Numbered from the stretch's first letter, positions 25,467-35,184 are shown. The stretch: 64,000 nucleotides of DNA from CAVTSA01 sp963737225 (GCA_963737225.1 CAVTSA010000013.1:1-64000), one strand, 5' to 3'. The notes: generated by a model not told the origin, from the sequence alone. Translations and numbers: made by a program.

Positions 25467-26318
25467 TCAGCGCTCGACGGGTACCCTCACCGAGCTTCCG
25501 TACTCGGTCCACGAACCGTCGTAGTTCCGAACATCGTCCACGCCCAGCAGCTCGTGCAGCACGAACCAGGAGTGGGCGGAACGCTCGCCGATCCGGCAGT
25601 AGGCGATCACGGGCTGTGAGCCGTCGATGCCCTTGCCCTCGACGTAGATCTCCTTCAGCTCCTCCGGCGTCTTGAAGGTGCCGTCGGGGCTCACCGCGGT
25701 GGCCCAGGGAACGTTGACCGCGGTCGGGATGTGGCCCGGTCGCTGCGCCCCTTCCTGCGGCAGGTTCTCGGGCGCGATCAGCTGTCCCGCGTACTCCGCC
25801 GGGGAGCGGATGTCGAGCAGCTTGGCGGTGCCGATCGCGGCCACCACCTGGTCCCGGTACGCCCGCAGACCCTCGTCCGGCTCGCTCGCGAAGTGATAGG
25901 CGGCGGGCTCGACCTGGGGAGCGTCGGTGGTCAGCTCCCGGCCCTCCGCCGCCCACTTGACGAGGCCGCCGTCGACCAGCGCGGCCTTGTGGTGACCGAA
26001 GTACTTGAGGGTCCAGTACGCGAACGCGGCGAACCAGTTGTTGTTGTCCCCGTAGAGCAGGATCGTGGTGTCCGGCGTCACGCCGGCCTTGCCCAGCTTC
26101 TCCTCCAACGCCTGCTTGGTCGGGAGGTCACGCACCAGCGGATCCTGCAGATCGAGCTTCCAGTTCCAGCCCACCGCGCCGGCGATGTGTCCCTTCTCGT
26201 AAGACGCCGGGTCGACGTCGACCTCGATCAGCCGGTAGCCGGGGGCGCCCAGATGCTCGGCCAGCCAGCCGGTGCTGACCAGCACGTCGCTCTTGGCGTA
26301 GGTCGCGCCATCTGCCAT
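25467..26318 (-). CDS. Thiosulfate sulfurtransferase (tandem rhodanese)
   Basis: 283 residues, two rhodanese domains: inactive N-terminal (VSTGWLAEHLGAPGYRLIEVDVD…) and catalytic C-terminal with the active loop CRIGERS near residue 233. ATG at 26318 is preceded by GAGGAGGAAG; longer frames upstream lack a site. It transfers sulfane sulfur to cyanide or thiols. Confidence 0.9.
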   Translation of the reverse strand: MADGATYAKSDVLVSTGWLAEHLGAPGYRLIEVDVDPASYEKGHIAGAVGWNWKLDLQDPLVRDLPTKQALEEKLGKAGVTPDTTILLYGDNNNWFAAFAYWTLKYFGHHKAALVDGGLVKWAAEGRELTTDAPQVEPAAYHFASEPDEGLRAYRDQVVAAIGTAKLLDIRSPAEYAGQLIAPENLPQEGAQRPGHIPTAVNVPWATAVSPDGTFKTPEELKEIYVEGKGIDGSQPVIAYCRIGERSAHSWFVLHELLGVDDVRNYDGSWTEYGSSVRVPVER

Positions 26319-26408
26319 CGCTTCCTCCTCAGGGGTTCGTGTGTTCAGCGCTTCGCACGAGACGAGTGCGGCACAGGTAAACCCAGCCAACCACGACGAA
26401 GGTCCGGG

Positions 26409-29255
26409 TTATTCCGGAGTGCCGGCGGGGTCCGGCGGCGTCCGTTTCTGGAGCAGCTCCTGGTCCCGGGCGCGCCGGGCGACCAGCAGTCCGAGCTCGA
26501 GACGTGAGGCGACTCCCAGCTTCGCGATCACGCGTTCGATGATGTTGGCGACCCGGTGGCGCGGGAGGTCCATGTGCTCCGCGATCTGGGGGTTGGAGAG
26601 CCCGGACGAAACCAGCGCCGCGATCGTGAGCTCTTCCTGCGAGAGGCTGTCCCAGCCCACACCGGGCCGGACGCGCGGGCGGCGCAGGCCACGCCGGACG
26701 CCCAGCTCGCGCAGACGCCGCAGGACCCGTTCCGCGCCCGGCTCGGCATCCAGCGCCCGGTAGGAGTCGAGCGCCCCGAGCAGAGCTTCCACGCCGAGAT
26801 CGTGGTGACCCAGGCGCAGCAGCTCCTCACCGCACACGTCGAGGCCGATGCAGCGGTCGGGGGCTCGCACCGAGTGCCGGTACCGCTGGGCCGCCTGCGT
26901 CAGCGCTGCCGCGTTCTGGTCCCGAATCCCGCGGGCAAGGTTCGCCGCACCGACCACACTGTCGGTGGTCCACTGGCGCGCCAGCGGCAGGAGGCGATCG
27001 GCCATGGGCGCCACCAGGCGCTGCAGCTCGCCGCCGGGCAGCTCGGCGTCGCGCGCAAAGCGGATCTCCCAGGGGAGCCAGAAGGGAAGCTCGCTGTAGT
27101 CGCCGCGAGCATCGTCGGCCGCCCACGCCTGCAGACCGACCCGGTTGGCGGCGGCGGGGTCGCCCTCGTGCGCCAGCAGGAGAACCTCGGGCTGCAGGTT
27201 CTCGGATCGCTCGAGCGTGTCGAGCCGTGCCTCGCGGCGTTCGCGAAGCTCCCGTGCGGGCCCGTAGTCGCCCCGGTGCGCGGCGATCAAGGCGCGCATC
27301 TGCCGGGCGCGGGACGCGGCCGGGAACACCTGGTGCATCTGCGCGGAGAGCACCTCCTCCCACTCGTCGAGAGCGTCGTCCCAGGCGCCCTGTCCGTAGT
27401 ACGCATAGGCGATCCCGTCGAGCAGGGCCGGCAGGATCCGGGTCAGCGCCCCCACGCGATCGAGCTCGCGCAGGCTCGTGTGCAGCACCTCCAACGCTTC
27501 GTCGAAGCGATCGAGCGCGCACAGCGCCATCGCTTCCCGAAGGCGGGAGAGGCCCTCCGAGGGTCGCTCGGTCAGCGGGCCGGTCGCCGATGCTCGAAGC
27601 AGTCGCAGCGCTTCTTCAGGGTCGCCGCGGTTGGTCGCGATCCAGGCCAGCACGGTGACCGCGACCGAGGAAACCTCGTCCGGTGGGGTGGGAGCGTCGA
27701 CCAGGACCGCCTCCGCGTCGGTGCGCGCATCGTCCAGCCGGCCGGTCGCGACCCGCTCCAGCGCACGCGTCACCAGCACGTTCCGGCGCGCGTCGGCGTC
27801 CAGGGCGGTGCCGGACAGCATGGTCGCCGCGAGGTCTTCGAGCTTGGTCTCGCTGGAGAACTCGTAGACGGAGAGCAACGTCAGCTGGAGGCGAATGTGC
27901 ATCGGCCCCGGTGGCACCCGGGCGACCTCATCCTCCGCAAGGCGGCGCGCCTCGTCGACACGGCCGGCCGACAGCTCCGCCTCGATCAGCTCGACCAGGG
28001 TCTGGTTGCGGTCCGGGTCCCCGGGAGGCAGGAGCGCGGCGGCCCGGCGGAGTAGGTGAGCCGCGGTCTCCGGGACGCGAGCTCGCACCGCCTCCGCCCC
28101 CCGGCGGGCCGCCGCCACCGCTTCCCGATCGCCCGGTCGCGCCGCCGCCAGCTGATGCTCCGCGACCACCACGGGAGAGCCGTCGCGCTCCTGCAGCAGC
28201 CGTGCGTAGGTGCGGTGAAGCTGCGCGCGGTCGGCGGGTTCCAGCCGGATGTAAAGGTTGTCGACCATGCCCGACCAGCTGATCAGCCACCAGTGGCCTT
28301 CGCGGGTGGCGCCGTGAACGTCGAGGAGGGGCTGCAGGCGGGCCGCGACCCTCTCCGGCGGCTCACCTGCCATGGCGGCCAGGTCCTCGAGCCGGAAGCG
28401 CCGGCCGATGACGGCCACGAAGCGCAAGAGCTCGAACGCGTCGGCGCCGATCATCTGACGGCGTCGCGCCAGCGCAAGGTCCGCCAGCGGTGCGGGACGC
28501 TCCTCCGGGTCCGCCAGCTCCAGGACATCTCCCTGCATGATCAGGGCCTCCCGCTCCTGGAGGTCCCGGAGCCAGAGCCAGATGTGCATCGGCGTGCCGC
28601 CCGTCTCCGCCAGGGCACCGCGCAGCGCCGGCCCCGCCGGTGCACCGAGCAGATGCTGCGCGTACGCGGCGGCGGCGCCGTCCGAGAGCGGCCCGAGGTC
28701 GATGGTTGTCGCGCGCTCGAACCCGGAAGGGAGGTGAGGCAGCATGTTGGGCCGGTACGCGAGGAGCATCAGCAAGGGGAACTGCTCGACATGCTCGGCC
28801 AGCTCGCCGAGCGTGGTCAGCGAGGCCAGGTCGGCGGTCTGGAGGTCCTCCATCACCAGCAGGTGGGGGACGCGCGCGACCGCGGTCTCGATCTCGTTGA
28901 CCAGCTCGGTGCGGCTCTCCGGCACCGACGAGGGCGGCTCGACCCCGCCCAGCGCCTCCCGGAGCGTGAGCAGGGGCTCACCGCGCCAGCTGGGCCCGCC
29001 ATGGCCGTACCAGACGGGGAGGTCCGTGGCCCGTGCCGATGCCACCGCGAGCTCCATCAGTCTGCTCTTCCCGGTCCCTGCGGCACCCCGGATCAGGATG
29101 CAGCCGCCGACTCCCAGGTGCAGCTGCCCGAGCGCGACCTCGATCTGCTGTAGCTCCGAGTCGCGCTCGAACAGCCGCGTCTCGGCCGGATCGCCGAGCG
29201 CGGGATCACCGCCCCTTGGTGAGGACCCCCCCTCACTTCCCTTGGTTTTTCCCAT
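26409..29255 (-). CDS. Large LuxR-family ATPase regulator (AAA_16 - TPR - LuxR HTH)
   Basis: 948 residues. The N-terminal STAND-type ATPase carries Walker A RGAAGTGKSRL (residue ~56) and a Walker B-like LLVMED. Middle part (~380-850) is alpha-helical and TPR-like. C-terminal LuxR/GerE helix-turn-helix: SLSQEELTIAALVSSGLSNPQIAEHMDLPRHRVANIIERVIAKLGV. The MalT/LAL-type architecture suggests ligand-triggered ATP binding and transcription activation. Targets unknown; it sits between the rhodanese and the aromatic catabolism genes, all on this strand. Confidence 0.88.
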   Translation of the reverse strand: MGKTKGSEGGSSPRGGDPALGDPAETRLFERDSELQQIEVALGQLHLGVGGCILIRGAAGTGKSRLMELAVASARATDLPVWYGHGGPSWRGEPLLTLREALGGVEPPSSVPESRTELVNEIETAVARVPHLLVMEDLQTADLASLTTLGELAEHVEQFPLLMLLAYRPNMLPHLPSGFERATTIDLGPLSDGAAAAYAQHLLGAPAGPALRGALAETGGTPMHIWLWLRDLQEREALIMQGDVLELADPEERPAPLADLALARRRQMIGADAFELLRFVAVIGRRFRLEDLAAMAGEPPERVAARLQPLLDVHGATREGHWWLISWSGMVDNLYIRLEPADRAQLHRTYARLLQERDGSPVVVAEHQLAAARPGDREAVAAARRGAEAVRARVPETAAHLLRRAAALLPPGDPDRNQTLVELIEAELSAGRVDEARRLAEDEVARVPPGPMHIRLQLTLLSVYEFSSETKLEDLAATMLSGTALDADARRNVLVTRALERVATGRLDDARTDAEAVLVDAPTPPDEVSSVAVTVLAWIATNRGDPEEALRLLRASATGPLTERPSEGLSRLREAMALCALDRFDEALEVLHTSLRELDRVGALTRILPALLDGIAYAYYGQGAWDDALDEWEEVLSAQMHQVFPAASRARQMRALIAAHRGDYGPARELRERREARLDTLERSENLQPEVLLLAHEGDPAAANRVGLQAWAADDARGDYSELPFWLPWEIRFARDAELPGGELQRLVAPMADRLLPLARQWTTDSVVGAANLARGIRDQNAAALTQAAQRYRHSVRAPDRCIGLDVCGEELLRLGHHDLGVEALLGALDSYRALDAEPGAERVLRRLRELGVRRGLRRPRVRPGVGWDSLSQEELTIAALVSSGLSNPQIAEHMDLPRHRVANIIERVIAKLGVASRLELGLLVARRARDQELLQKRTPPDPAGTPE

Positions 29256-29336
29256 GTAGAACCCGTCCGCTGCTTGTAAAGCGGGCCCAGTCTACCGAAT
29301 TTCCGCAGATCCAGACGGTTCTGCTGCGGGTCGGAC

Positions 29337-31706
29337 TCAGTCTGGTCGCCACCGCGCGTGGCGGGTCTGGGGACTCCCACCGCGTATCAGCTCCAGCCGT
29401 GGTCGCACTCGGTCCGAGCGGGGTCCGGGAGGTCGCCGGCTGCCCCGCTCGAAGGGCCGCGGCCAGCGTACCCCATCGTCCCCTTCGGCGATAGCGTGAA
29501 GCGTCCAGGCCGGGTCGTAGAGGTGGGCCCGGCCGAGCGCGCAGAGATCGGCGCGCCCCGCGAGCAGGATGCTGTTGACGTCGTCCGCGCTGCTGATCGC
29601 CCCAACCGCGATCGTGCGTACGTGCGCGCGATGGCGGATCAGGTCCGCGAAGGGCACCTGGTAGGTGCGGCCGAAGGCCGGCTTTTCGTCGGGCACCGTC
29701 TGTCCGGTGCTGACGTCGATCGCGTCCGCACCGTGGTCGGCGAACGCGCGGGCGATGCAGGCCGCCTCGTCCAGGGTGAGCCCACCGGGCGCCCAGTCGG
29801 TGGCCGAGATGCGCACCGTCATCGGCCGCTCGGGAGGCCACGCCGCCCGCATCGTGTCGAACACCAGCAGGGGATACCGCAGGCGGTTCTCGAGTGGGCC
29901 GCCCCAGCGGTCGCGCCGGTGGTTGGTGAGCGGCGAGAGGAAGCCCGCCAGCAGGTACCCGTGCGCCGCGTGCAGCTCGAGCAGATCGAAGCCGGCGCGA
30001 GCGCCCCGGTCGGCGGCGGCCCGGAACTGCTGGAGAACTCCCTCCAGGTCAGGCTCGGTCATCTCACGCGGGACCTGGCTCACCCCGGGAAGGTAGGGTA
30101 GCGGCGAGGCCGCCAGGAGAGGCCAGTTGCCCTCCGCCAGCGGTTGGTCCATCCCCTCCCACATGAGGCGGGTCGATCCTTTGCGGCCGCTGTGGCCAAG
30201 CTGGAGTCCGATCCGGGCCTGTGTGTGGTCGTGCACGAACGAGACCAGACGGCGGAAAGCGGCTTCCTGCGCGTCGTTCCAGAGGCCGGCGCATCCGGGG
30301 CTGATCCGTCCCTCGGGTGACACGCAGACCATCTCGGTCATCACCAGCCCGGCTCCACCCAGCGCCTTGGATCCCAGATGGACCAGATGGAAGTCGCCGA
30401 TCTGCCCCTCCACCGCCGAGTACATGTCCATCGGCGAGACCACCACGCGGTTGGGCAGCTCCAGCTCACGCAACCGCAGCGGCTGCAGGAGAGGAGCCGG
30501 CGACGGCCGGGACCGCGGGGCCGGGTGGCCCTGCCTGGCAGCGAACGCGCGGTCCACGCGGTCCTGAAACTCGGGGTCGCGAAGGGCGAGATTGTCGCGC
30601 GTCACCCGGCGGCTGCGGGTGAGGAGGTTGAAGGCGAACTGCAGCGGCTCCTGGTCCAGATACTGGGGAAGCCGCTCGAACCACTGACGGCTGGCCTCCG
30701 CGGCTCGCTGCGTGGACTCGACGACGGGCCGCCGTTCGGCTTCGTAGGCGGCGAGCGCCTCCTCCACGCGGGGCTGCTCGTGGAGGCAGGCGGCGAGTGC
30801 CAGCGCGTCCTCCATCGCGAGCTTGGTGCCGGATCCGATCGAGAAGTGGGCGGTGTGGGCGGCGTCGCCGATCAGGATCGTGCGGCCGTCGCTCCAGCGC
30901 CGGTTGCGCACGGTGACGAACTGGATCCAGCGGCTTTGATTGGCGACGAGCGGGGCGCCCCCGAGGAGTGCTGCGAACAGGCCGTTCAGTCGCTCCACGC
31001 TCCGCTCGTCGCTCTCGCCCGGGGACCAGACCCGGTTCTCCTCGGTGTCGAACCCGCCTCGCCGCCACGACTCCTCGGTGGCCTCGACGATGAACGTGCT
31101 CATCTCGCGGCTGTAGGGGTACGCGTGGACCTGCAGCGGCCCGGTGTCGGTGTCCAGGACGGCGAACGTGAAGGCATCGAACACGTGCGGCGTGCCGAGC
31201 CACATATAGCGGCAGGAGCCGGCATCCGCCGACGGCCCGAACGCCGCCTCACCGCCGCGACGGACGGCGCTTCCGACTCCGTCGGCGGCGACCACGAGAT
31301 CGCGGTCGCGGAGGTCGTCCGGCTCGGGCGCGTTGACGCCGTAGCGCACCGGGATGCCGAGCGCGGCCGCCCGGTCCTGCAGGATGGCCAGCAGCCGGTG
31401 CCGGCTGAGCGCGGCGAACCCGTGGCCGCCGGAGGTGACCACCTCGCCCCGGTAGCGCACATCGATGTCGTCCCAGCGTGCGAACTCACGTTCCATGCGG
31501 CGGTGGACGTCGGGGTCGGCGTCCTCGATCCCGCCCAGCGTCTCGTCGGAGAACACGACCCCGAACCCGAACGTGTCGCCCGGGGCGTTGCGCTCGAACA
31601 CCTCGATCTCGTGGGCGGCCCCCAGCTGCTTGGCGAGGAGCGCGAGATAGAGCCCGGCCGGTCCGGCACCCAGGACCGCGATGCGCAGCGGACGCCCTCC
31701 CGGCAC
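29337..31706 (-). CDS. Fused FAD hydroxylase / old-yellow-enzyme flavoprotein (anthraniloyl-CoA or salicylyl-CoA monooxygenase type)
   Basis: 789 residues. Residues ~5-370 form an FAD monooxygenase (IAVLGAGPAGLYLALL; ILIGDAAHTAHFSIGSGTKLAMEDALALA). From ~400 an OYE-like FMN domain follows (PNRVVVSPMDMYSA; LQLGHSGRKGS; FLSPLTNHRRDRWGG). This fusion is known from 2-aminobenzoyl-CoA monooxygenase/reductase and salicylyl-CoA 5-hydroxylase, which hydroxylate and partly reduce an aromatic CoA thioester. With a benzoate-type CoA ligase upstream, the anthranilate route is the better fit (inference). The ~35-residue C-terminal tail is Arg/Pro-rich and probably unconserved. Confidence 0.85.
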   Translation of the reverse strand: MPGGRPLRIAVLGAGPAGLYLALLAKQLGAAHEIEVFERNAPGDTFGFGVVFSDETLGGIEDADPDVHRRMEREFARWDDIDVRYRGEVVTSGGHGFAALSRHRLLAILQDRAAALGIPVRYGVNAPEPDDLRDRDLVVAADGVGSAVRRGGEAAFGPSADAGSCRYMWLGTPHVFDAFTFAVLDTDTGPLQVHAYPYSREMSTFIVEATEESWRRGGFDTEENRVWSPGESDERSVERLNGLFAALLGGAPLVANQSRWIQFVTVRNRRWSDGRTILIGDAAHTAHFSIGSGTKLAMEDALALAACLHEQPRVEEALAAYEAERRPVVESTQRAAEASRQWFERLPQYLDQEPLQFAFNLLTRSRRVTRDNLALRDPEFQDRVDRAFAARQGHPAPRSRPSPAPLLQPLRLRELELPNRVVVSPMDMYSAVEGQIGDFHLVHLGSKALGGAGLVMTEMVCVSPEGRISPGCAGLWNDAQEAAFRRLVSFVHDHTQARIGLQLGHSGRKGSTRLMWEGMDQPLAEGNWPLLAASPLPYLPGVSQVPREMTEPDLEGVLQQFRAAADRGARAGFDLLELHAAHGYLLAGFLSPLTNHRRDRWGGPLENRLRYPLLVFDTMRAAWPPERPMTVRISATDWAPGGLTLDEAACIARAFADHGADAIDVSTGQTVPDEKPAFGRTYQVPFADLIRHRAHVRTIAVGAISSADDVNSILLAGRADLCALGRAHLYDPAWTLHAIAEGDDGVRWPRPFERGSRRPPGPRSDRVRPRLELIRGGSPQTRHARWRPD

Positions 31707-31728
31707 TACCCCGACCCCTCCGTCAGCC

Positions 31729-31788
31729 CGATTCGCGCGGAACGGCGGCCGGGGCGCCGCGGATAACGTCCCTTCGGTGCGGAGCGGG
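31729..31788. repeat. Degenerate twin element related to family C
   Basis: CCCGATTCGCGCGGAACGG and CCCTTCGGTGCGGAGCGG share TTCG…GCGGA with starts 41 bp apart (31732, 31773). The first copy is within two or three bases of the family C motif at 51.9 kb. Lies between the ligase stop and the hydroxylase start. Confidence 0.45.
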
Positions 31789-31794
31789 AGCCCA

Positions 31795-33408
31795 TCAACC
31801 GTCGCGGAGCTTGAAGCGCTGCAGCTTTCCGGTCTCGGTGCGCGGCAGGTTGTCGACGAACTCGATCGCCCGCGGGTATTTGTAGGGAGCGATCTGCTGC
31901 TTGCAGAAGTCCTGCAGTGCCTGCACCAGCGCCGTGTCCCCGACCACGCCCGCGCGCAGCCGGACGAAGGCCTTCACCACCTGCCCGCGGTCCTCGTCGA
32001 CGACGCCCACCACGGCCACCTCGTCGACGTCCGGGTGCAGCAGGAGCGCGCCCTCCACCTCGGGGCCGGCGATGTTGTAGCCGGCGGAGATGATCATGTC
32101 GTCGGCCCTCGACACGTAGTGGAAGTAGCCGTCCTCGTCCTGGGCGTAGAGGTCCCCGGTCAGGTTCCACCCGCGCTGCACGTAGCGGCCCTGCCGGTCG
32201 CCCCGCAGGTAGCGGCACCCGGTCGGGCCTTTCACCGCGAGCAGCCCCACCGCTCCGGCGCCCAGCGCGCTGCCTTCGTCGTCCTGGATCTCGGCGAGGT
32301 ACCCGGGAACCGTGGTGCCGGTCGCGCCGGCGCGCGCGTCCTCAGGCCGGGAAGCGATGAAGATGTGCAGCATCTCGGTGGAGCCGAGCCCGTCGATGAG
32401 CCGGATGCCGGTGGCCGCGCGGAACGCTTCCCAGGTGGACGCGGGCATCGTCTCGCCGGCGGAGATACCGGTTCGCAGCGTGGGGACCGGGTCCGCCTTC
32501 AGCAGCGGGATCAGGGTCCGGTAGAAGGTGGGGGCGGAGAAGATCGTGGTCACGCCGTGGCGGCGGGCCTGGTCGACGAAGGTCTGCGGATCGGCGCGCT
32601 CCAGGAGCAGCGTCGCGGCGCCGGCGTCGAGGGGATAGAGGACCGCGCCGCCGAGCCCGAACGTGAACGCCATCGGAGGGGTGCCGGTGAAGACGTCCCC
32701 CGGTTGGGGGTCCAGCACCTGGCGACTGAAGGTGTCGCAGGTGGCCAGCATGTCCCGGTGGAAGTGCATCGCCGCCTTGGGCTTGCCGGTGGTCCCCGAC
32801 GTGAAGGCGAGGATCGCGACGTCGTCGTCCGCGGTGTCGATGTTTTCGAAGGCCGTCGGCTTGGTGCCCGCGAGCAGGGTCAGATCGTGTGGGCCCTCGC
32901 CCTCGAAGGTGACGATCCGCAGCCCCTCCACGCCCGCCTGCTCGAGGTCTTCCGTGAAGCGCGCGTCGCACAGCGCCAGGCGCGTCTCGGACGAGGTCGC
33001 GATGGTCGCCAGCTCGCGGCTGCGGAGCAGGGGCATGGTGGCCACCACCACCCCGCCGGCCTTGATGATGCCGAACCAGCAGGCGACCGCCCAGGGGTTG
33101 TTGGGGCTGCGCAGCAGGACGCGGTTCCCGGGCACCATCCCGAGGTCCTCGAGCAGGACGTGCGCGACCTGGTTGGCGCGAGCCTGGAGCTTCGCGTACG
33201 TCAGCTCCTCGCGAGCGCCGATGACGCAGCGCGCGTCACCCCGACCCTCGCGGACCCAGCGGTCGAGCAGGCGGTCGGCACAGTTGATCCGTTCCGGGTA
33301 GCCCATCTCGGGCAGCGTGAAGATGAGATCGGGCCAGGTGCCCTCGGCAGGCAGGTTGCGCCGCGTGAAGGTATCCACATGGGCCGACCGATGGAGCTGT
33401 AGCGTCAT
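31795..33408 (-). CDS. Benzoate-CoA ligase family protein (2-aminobenzoate-CoA ligase type)
   Basis: 537 residues, ANL superfamily. AMP-binding motif LAFTSGTTGKPKAAMH (~residue 200), GLGSTEMLHIF, LTGDLYAQDEDGYFHYVSRADDMI and C-terminal RTETGKLQRFKLRDG with the acyl-adenylate Lys. It activates an aromatic acid to its CoA thioester. It is followed 88 bp later by the fused hydroxylase acting on such thioesters, which points to anthranilate or a related acid. Confidence 0.85.
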   Translation of the reverse strand: MTLQLHRSAHVDTFTRRNLPAEGTWPDLIFTLPEMGYPERINCADRLLDRWVREGRGDARCVIGAREELTYAKLQARANQVAHVLLEDLGMVPGNRVLLRSPNNPWAVACWFGIIKAGGVVVATMPLLRSRELATIATSSETRLALCDARFTEDLEQAGVEGLRIVTFEGEGPHDLTLLAGTKPTAFENIDTADDDVAILAFTSGTTGKPKAAMHFHRDMLATCDTFSRQVLDPQPGDVFTGTPPMAFTFGLGGAVLYPLDAGAATLLLERADPQTFVDQARRHGVTTIFSAPTFYRTLIPLLKADPVPTLRTGISAGETMPASTWEAFRAATGIRLIDGLGSTEMLHIFIASRPEDARAGATGTTVPGYLAEIQDDEGSALGAGAVGLLAVKGPTGCRYLRGDRQGRYVQRGWNLTGDLYAQDEDGYFHYVSRADDMIISAGYNIAGPEVEGALLLHPDVDEVAVVGVVDEDRGQVVKAFVRLRAGVVGDTALVQALQDFCKQQIAPYKYPRAIEFVDNLPRTETGKLQRFKLRDG

Positions 33409-33468
33409 TTCCCTACCTCGTTGGCAAGTGCGAACGGATCATAGCGCCGGCCGGCGCCACCCGGGGCG

Positions 33469-34401
33469 TCATCGGAAGTGCGGCAGGACCTCTTCCGAGA
33501 AGCGCTGCATCTGTTCCAGGCGTTCGGGGAAGCGGCCGACCAGGAACTGCAGCCCGACGTGCTCAACACCTTCCTGGCGGAACAGATCGAGGCGCTCCGC
33601 GATCTGTCCCGGGTTGCCACGCAGGAGGTCCGGCTCCTGGGTCTGCGAGCGCTGAGTGAGGTCGACGGAGAGGCAGCAGTTGAACCCCAGCCGGCCGGGG
33701 TCCCGCTCCGCCTCGACGGCGAACCGCCGGACCCCGTCCATGCGCCGGCGGAGCTCGCCCGGGGTGACGCGCGGGAAGTAGGGGAACCACGCGTCGGCAA
33801 AGCGCGCCGCGCGACGCTGGGCCGGAACCCCCTCGCCACCGGCCCAGATCGGGATCGGGTTGCCGGCGTCGAAGGCCTTTGGTTCGAACGCGATGTCGTC
33901 GAGGTGGTAGTGATCGCCGTGGAAGGTCGCGTGCGGCTCGGTGAAGAGGGCGCGCGCCAGGCGCAGCTGTTCGTCGGCGATCTTGCCGCGGTGAGCGAAG
34001 TCGGCGCCCAGGGCCGCGAACTCCTCCCGCATCCACCCGATCCCCACCCCGAGGATGAACCGGCCCTCGCTGAGCCAGTCGATGGTGGCCGCGACCTTGG
34101 CCCAGTAGACCGGGTTGCGGTAGGGCAGCACCAGCACGGAGATTCCGAGCCGGATTTTCTCCGTCGCCCCGGCCAGGAAGGCGAGCGCGGTCAGCGGTTC
34201 CAGGAACGGCTTCTCGGGGGGCACGAAGAAGGACCCGGTCCAGTTGTAGGCGTAGGGGGTCTCGATGCTCCAAGGGATGACGATCCGGTCGGCGGCCCAC
34301 ACCGTCGTGAAGCCCCACTCCTCGGCTCGGCGGGCGGCGGTGATCAGGCCGCTTCGATGTGACGCGTTCCCCGAGACGGGGAGGAACACACCGAAGTCCA
34401 C
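33469..34401 (-). CDS. LLM-class (F420-type) flavin oxidoreductase
   Basis: 310 residues, luciferase-like TIM barrel: MDFGVFLPVSG, GFTTVWAADRIVIP, LGISVLVLPYRNPVYWAKVAATIDWLSEGRFILGVGIGW, PIPIWAGGEG. Members of this subfamily use F420 or FMN. GTG start with TAGGAT 6 nt upstream. First gene of the minus-strand aromatic cluster. Confidence 0.85.
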   Translation of the reverse strand: MDFGVFLPVSGNASHRSGLITAARRAEEWGFTTVWAADRIVIPWSIETPYAYNWTGSFFVPPEKPFLEPLTALAFLAGATEKIRLGISVLVLPYRNPVYWAKVAATIDWLSEGRFILGVGIGWMREEFAALGADFAHRGKIADEQLRLARALFTEPHATFHGDHYHLDDIAFEPKAFDAGNPIPIWAGGEGVPAQRRAARFADAWFPYFPRVTPGELRRRMDGVRRFAVEAERDPGRLGFNCCLSVDLTQRSQTQEPDLLRGNPGQIAERLDLFRQEGVEHVGLQFLVGRFPERLEQMQRFSEEVLPHFR

Positions 34402-34451
34402 CGCGCCATCCTACTTTCCACTCTTGCCCTGGCTGGCGCCGTGGACGGCCA

Positions 34452-34505
34452 TTGGTGCACCAATCGCCCGTTCCAGGGGTTCCTAGTGGGCAGTTGGTGC
34501 ACCAG
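34452..34505. repeat. Twin palindrome element, family A
   Basis: TTGGTGCACCAA (34452-34463) and TTGGTGCACCAG (34494-34505), 42 bp apart, flanked by TCGCCC. It ends 14 bp from the VapC stop and lies ~50 bp upstream of the LLM gene. Confidence 0.8.
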
Positions 34506-34518
34506 TCGCCCCTTCAGG

Positions 34519-34914
34519 TCAAGCTCCGACGAGATCGACCCGGTCGCTCCAGGAGGTCCAGCGGGCGTCGACGGTGAGGATCCGCTGCGCCCGTCTCACC
34601 TCCGCGTACGCGATGACGAGCGCGTCCGGCATGCGCAGCGCTCTTCCGTGACTGGCGCGGAGCCTCGCCGCGGCCACCGCGACAGGCTCGTCGATCGGGT
34701 CGACCGCAATCTCGAGGCCCGCGATCAGCTGCCGTGCCTCGCGGTCCTTCCCGGCACGCATCGGGTGGACGAGCGCCTCGGCGAGCGTGTGGGCCGGGAC
34801 GCGCAGGTCCTCGTCGAGGTGGGTCTCAAGCGAGGCTCGTGCCGCCCCGTGATGCGGGTCGTCGGGATCGAGCAGCGCGATCAGGACGCTGGCGTCCAGC
34901 ACGATCAGCCCCAT
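34519..34914 (-). CDS. vapC: PIN-domain toxin (VapC family)
   Basis: 131 residues. Acidic PIN residues: IVLDASVLIALLD (Asp7), TLAEALVHP (Glu ~45), MPDALVIAYA and ILTVDARW. Predicted Mg-dependent ribonuclease that cuts tRNA or rRNA when freed from its antitoxin. Overlaps the antitoxin gene by 10 bp. Confidence 0.85.
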   Translation of the reverse strand: MGLIVLDASVLIALLDPDDPHHGAARASLETHLDEDLRVPAHTLAEALVHPMRAGKDREARQLIAGLEIAVDPIDEPVAVAAARLRASHGRALRMPDALVIAYAEVRRAQRILTVDARWTSWSDRVDLVGA

Positions 34915-35138
34915 TCGTCCCTCAGCGCATCGAGTGCACCCACCGGCCAGACGCCGGGGAGGGCTCCGGCGGCTTTCCCCAGGGCACGCCGCCGTCGATC
35001 ACCGATGCTCTCGCCCGCGATGCGGGAGACGATCACCCGTCCCGTGCTGTCGCTCTCGACGGAAAGCTCCTCGCCGATGCTGAGACCGGCGGACTCGACC
35101 ACGCCCTTCGGAAGCGTTATCTGGCGCTTTGAGGACAA
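34905..35138 (-). CDS. vapB: AbrB/MazE-type antitoxin (VapB)
   Basis: 77 residues. The swapped-hairpin AbrB fold is clear: LSSKRQITLPKGVVESAGLSIGEELSVESDSTGRVIVSRI, then a toxin-binding tail ending ALRDEWG. TTG start chosen: it begins right at the domain and has GAAGAGG about 10 nt upstream. A GTG 13 codons earlier would place the operator in the coding region. Confidence 0.8.
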   Translation of the reverse strand: MSSKRQITLPKGVVESAGLSIGEELSVESDSTGRVIVSRIAGESIGDRRRRALGKAAGALPGVWPVGALDALRDEWG

Positions 35139-35160
35139 TCGAGTGAAGCCTCTTCTCCGC

Positions 35161-35184
35161 TTTACTCGGCTTGGCACGAGTAAA
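35161..35184. promoter_or_regulatory. Operator-like inverted repeat of vapBC
   Basis: TTTACTCG-GCTTGGCA-CGAGTAAA, perfect 8-bp arms, 22 bp before the antitoxin start, with a further CGAGTA at 35194. Fits auto-repression by an AbrB-type antitoxin. Confidence 0.7.
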
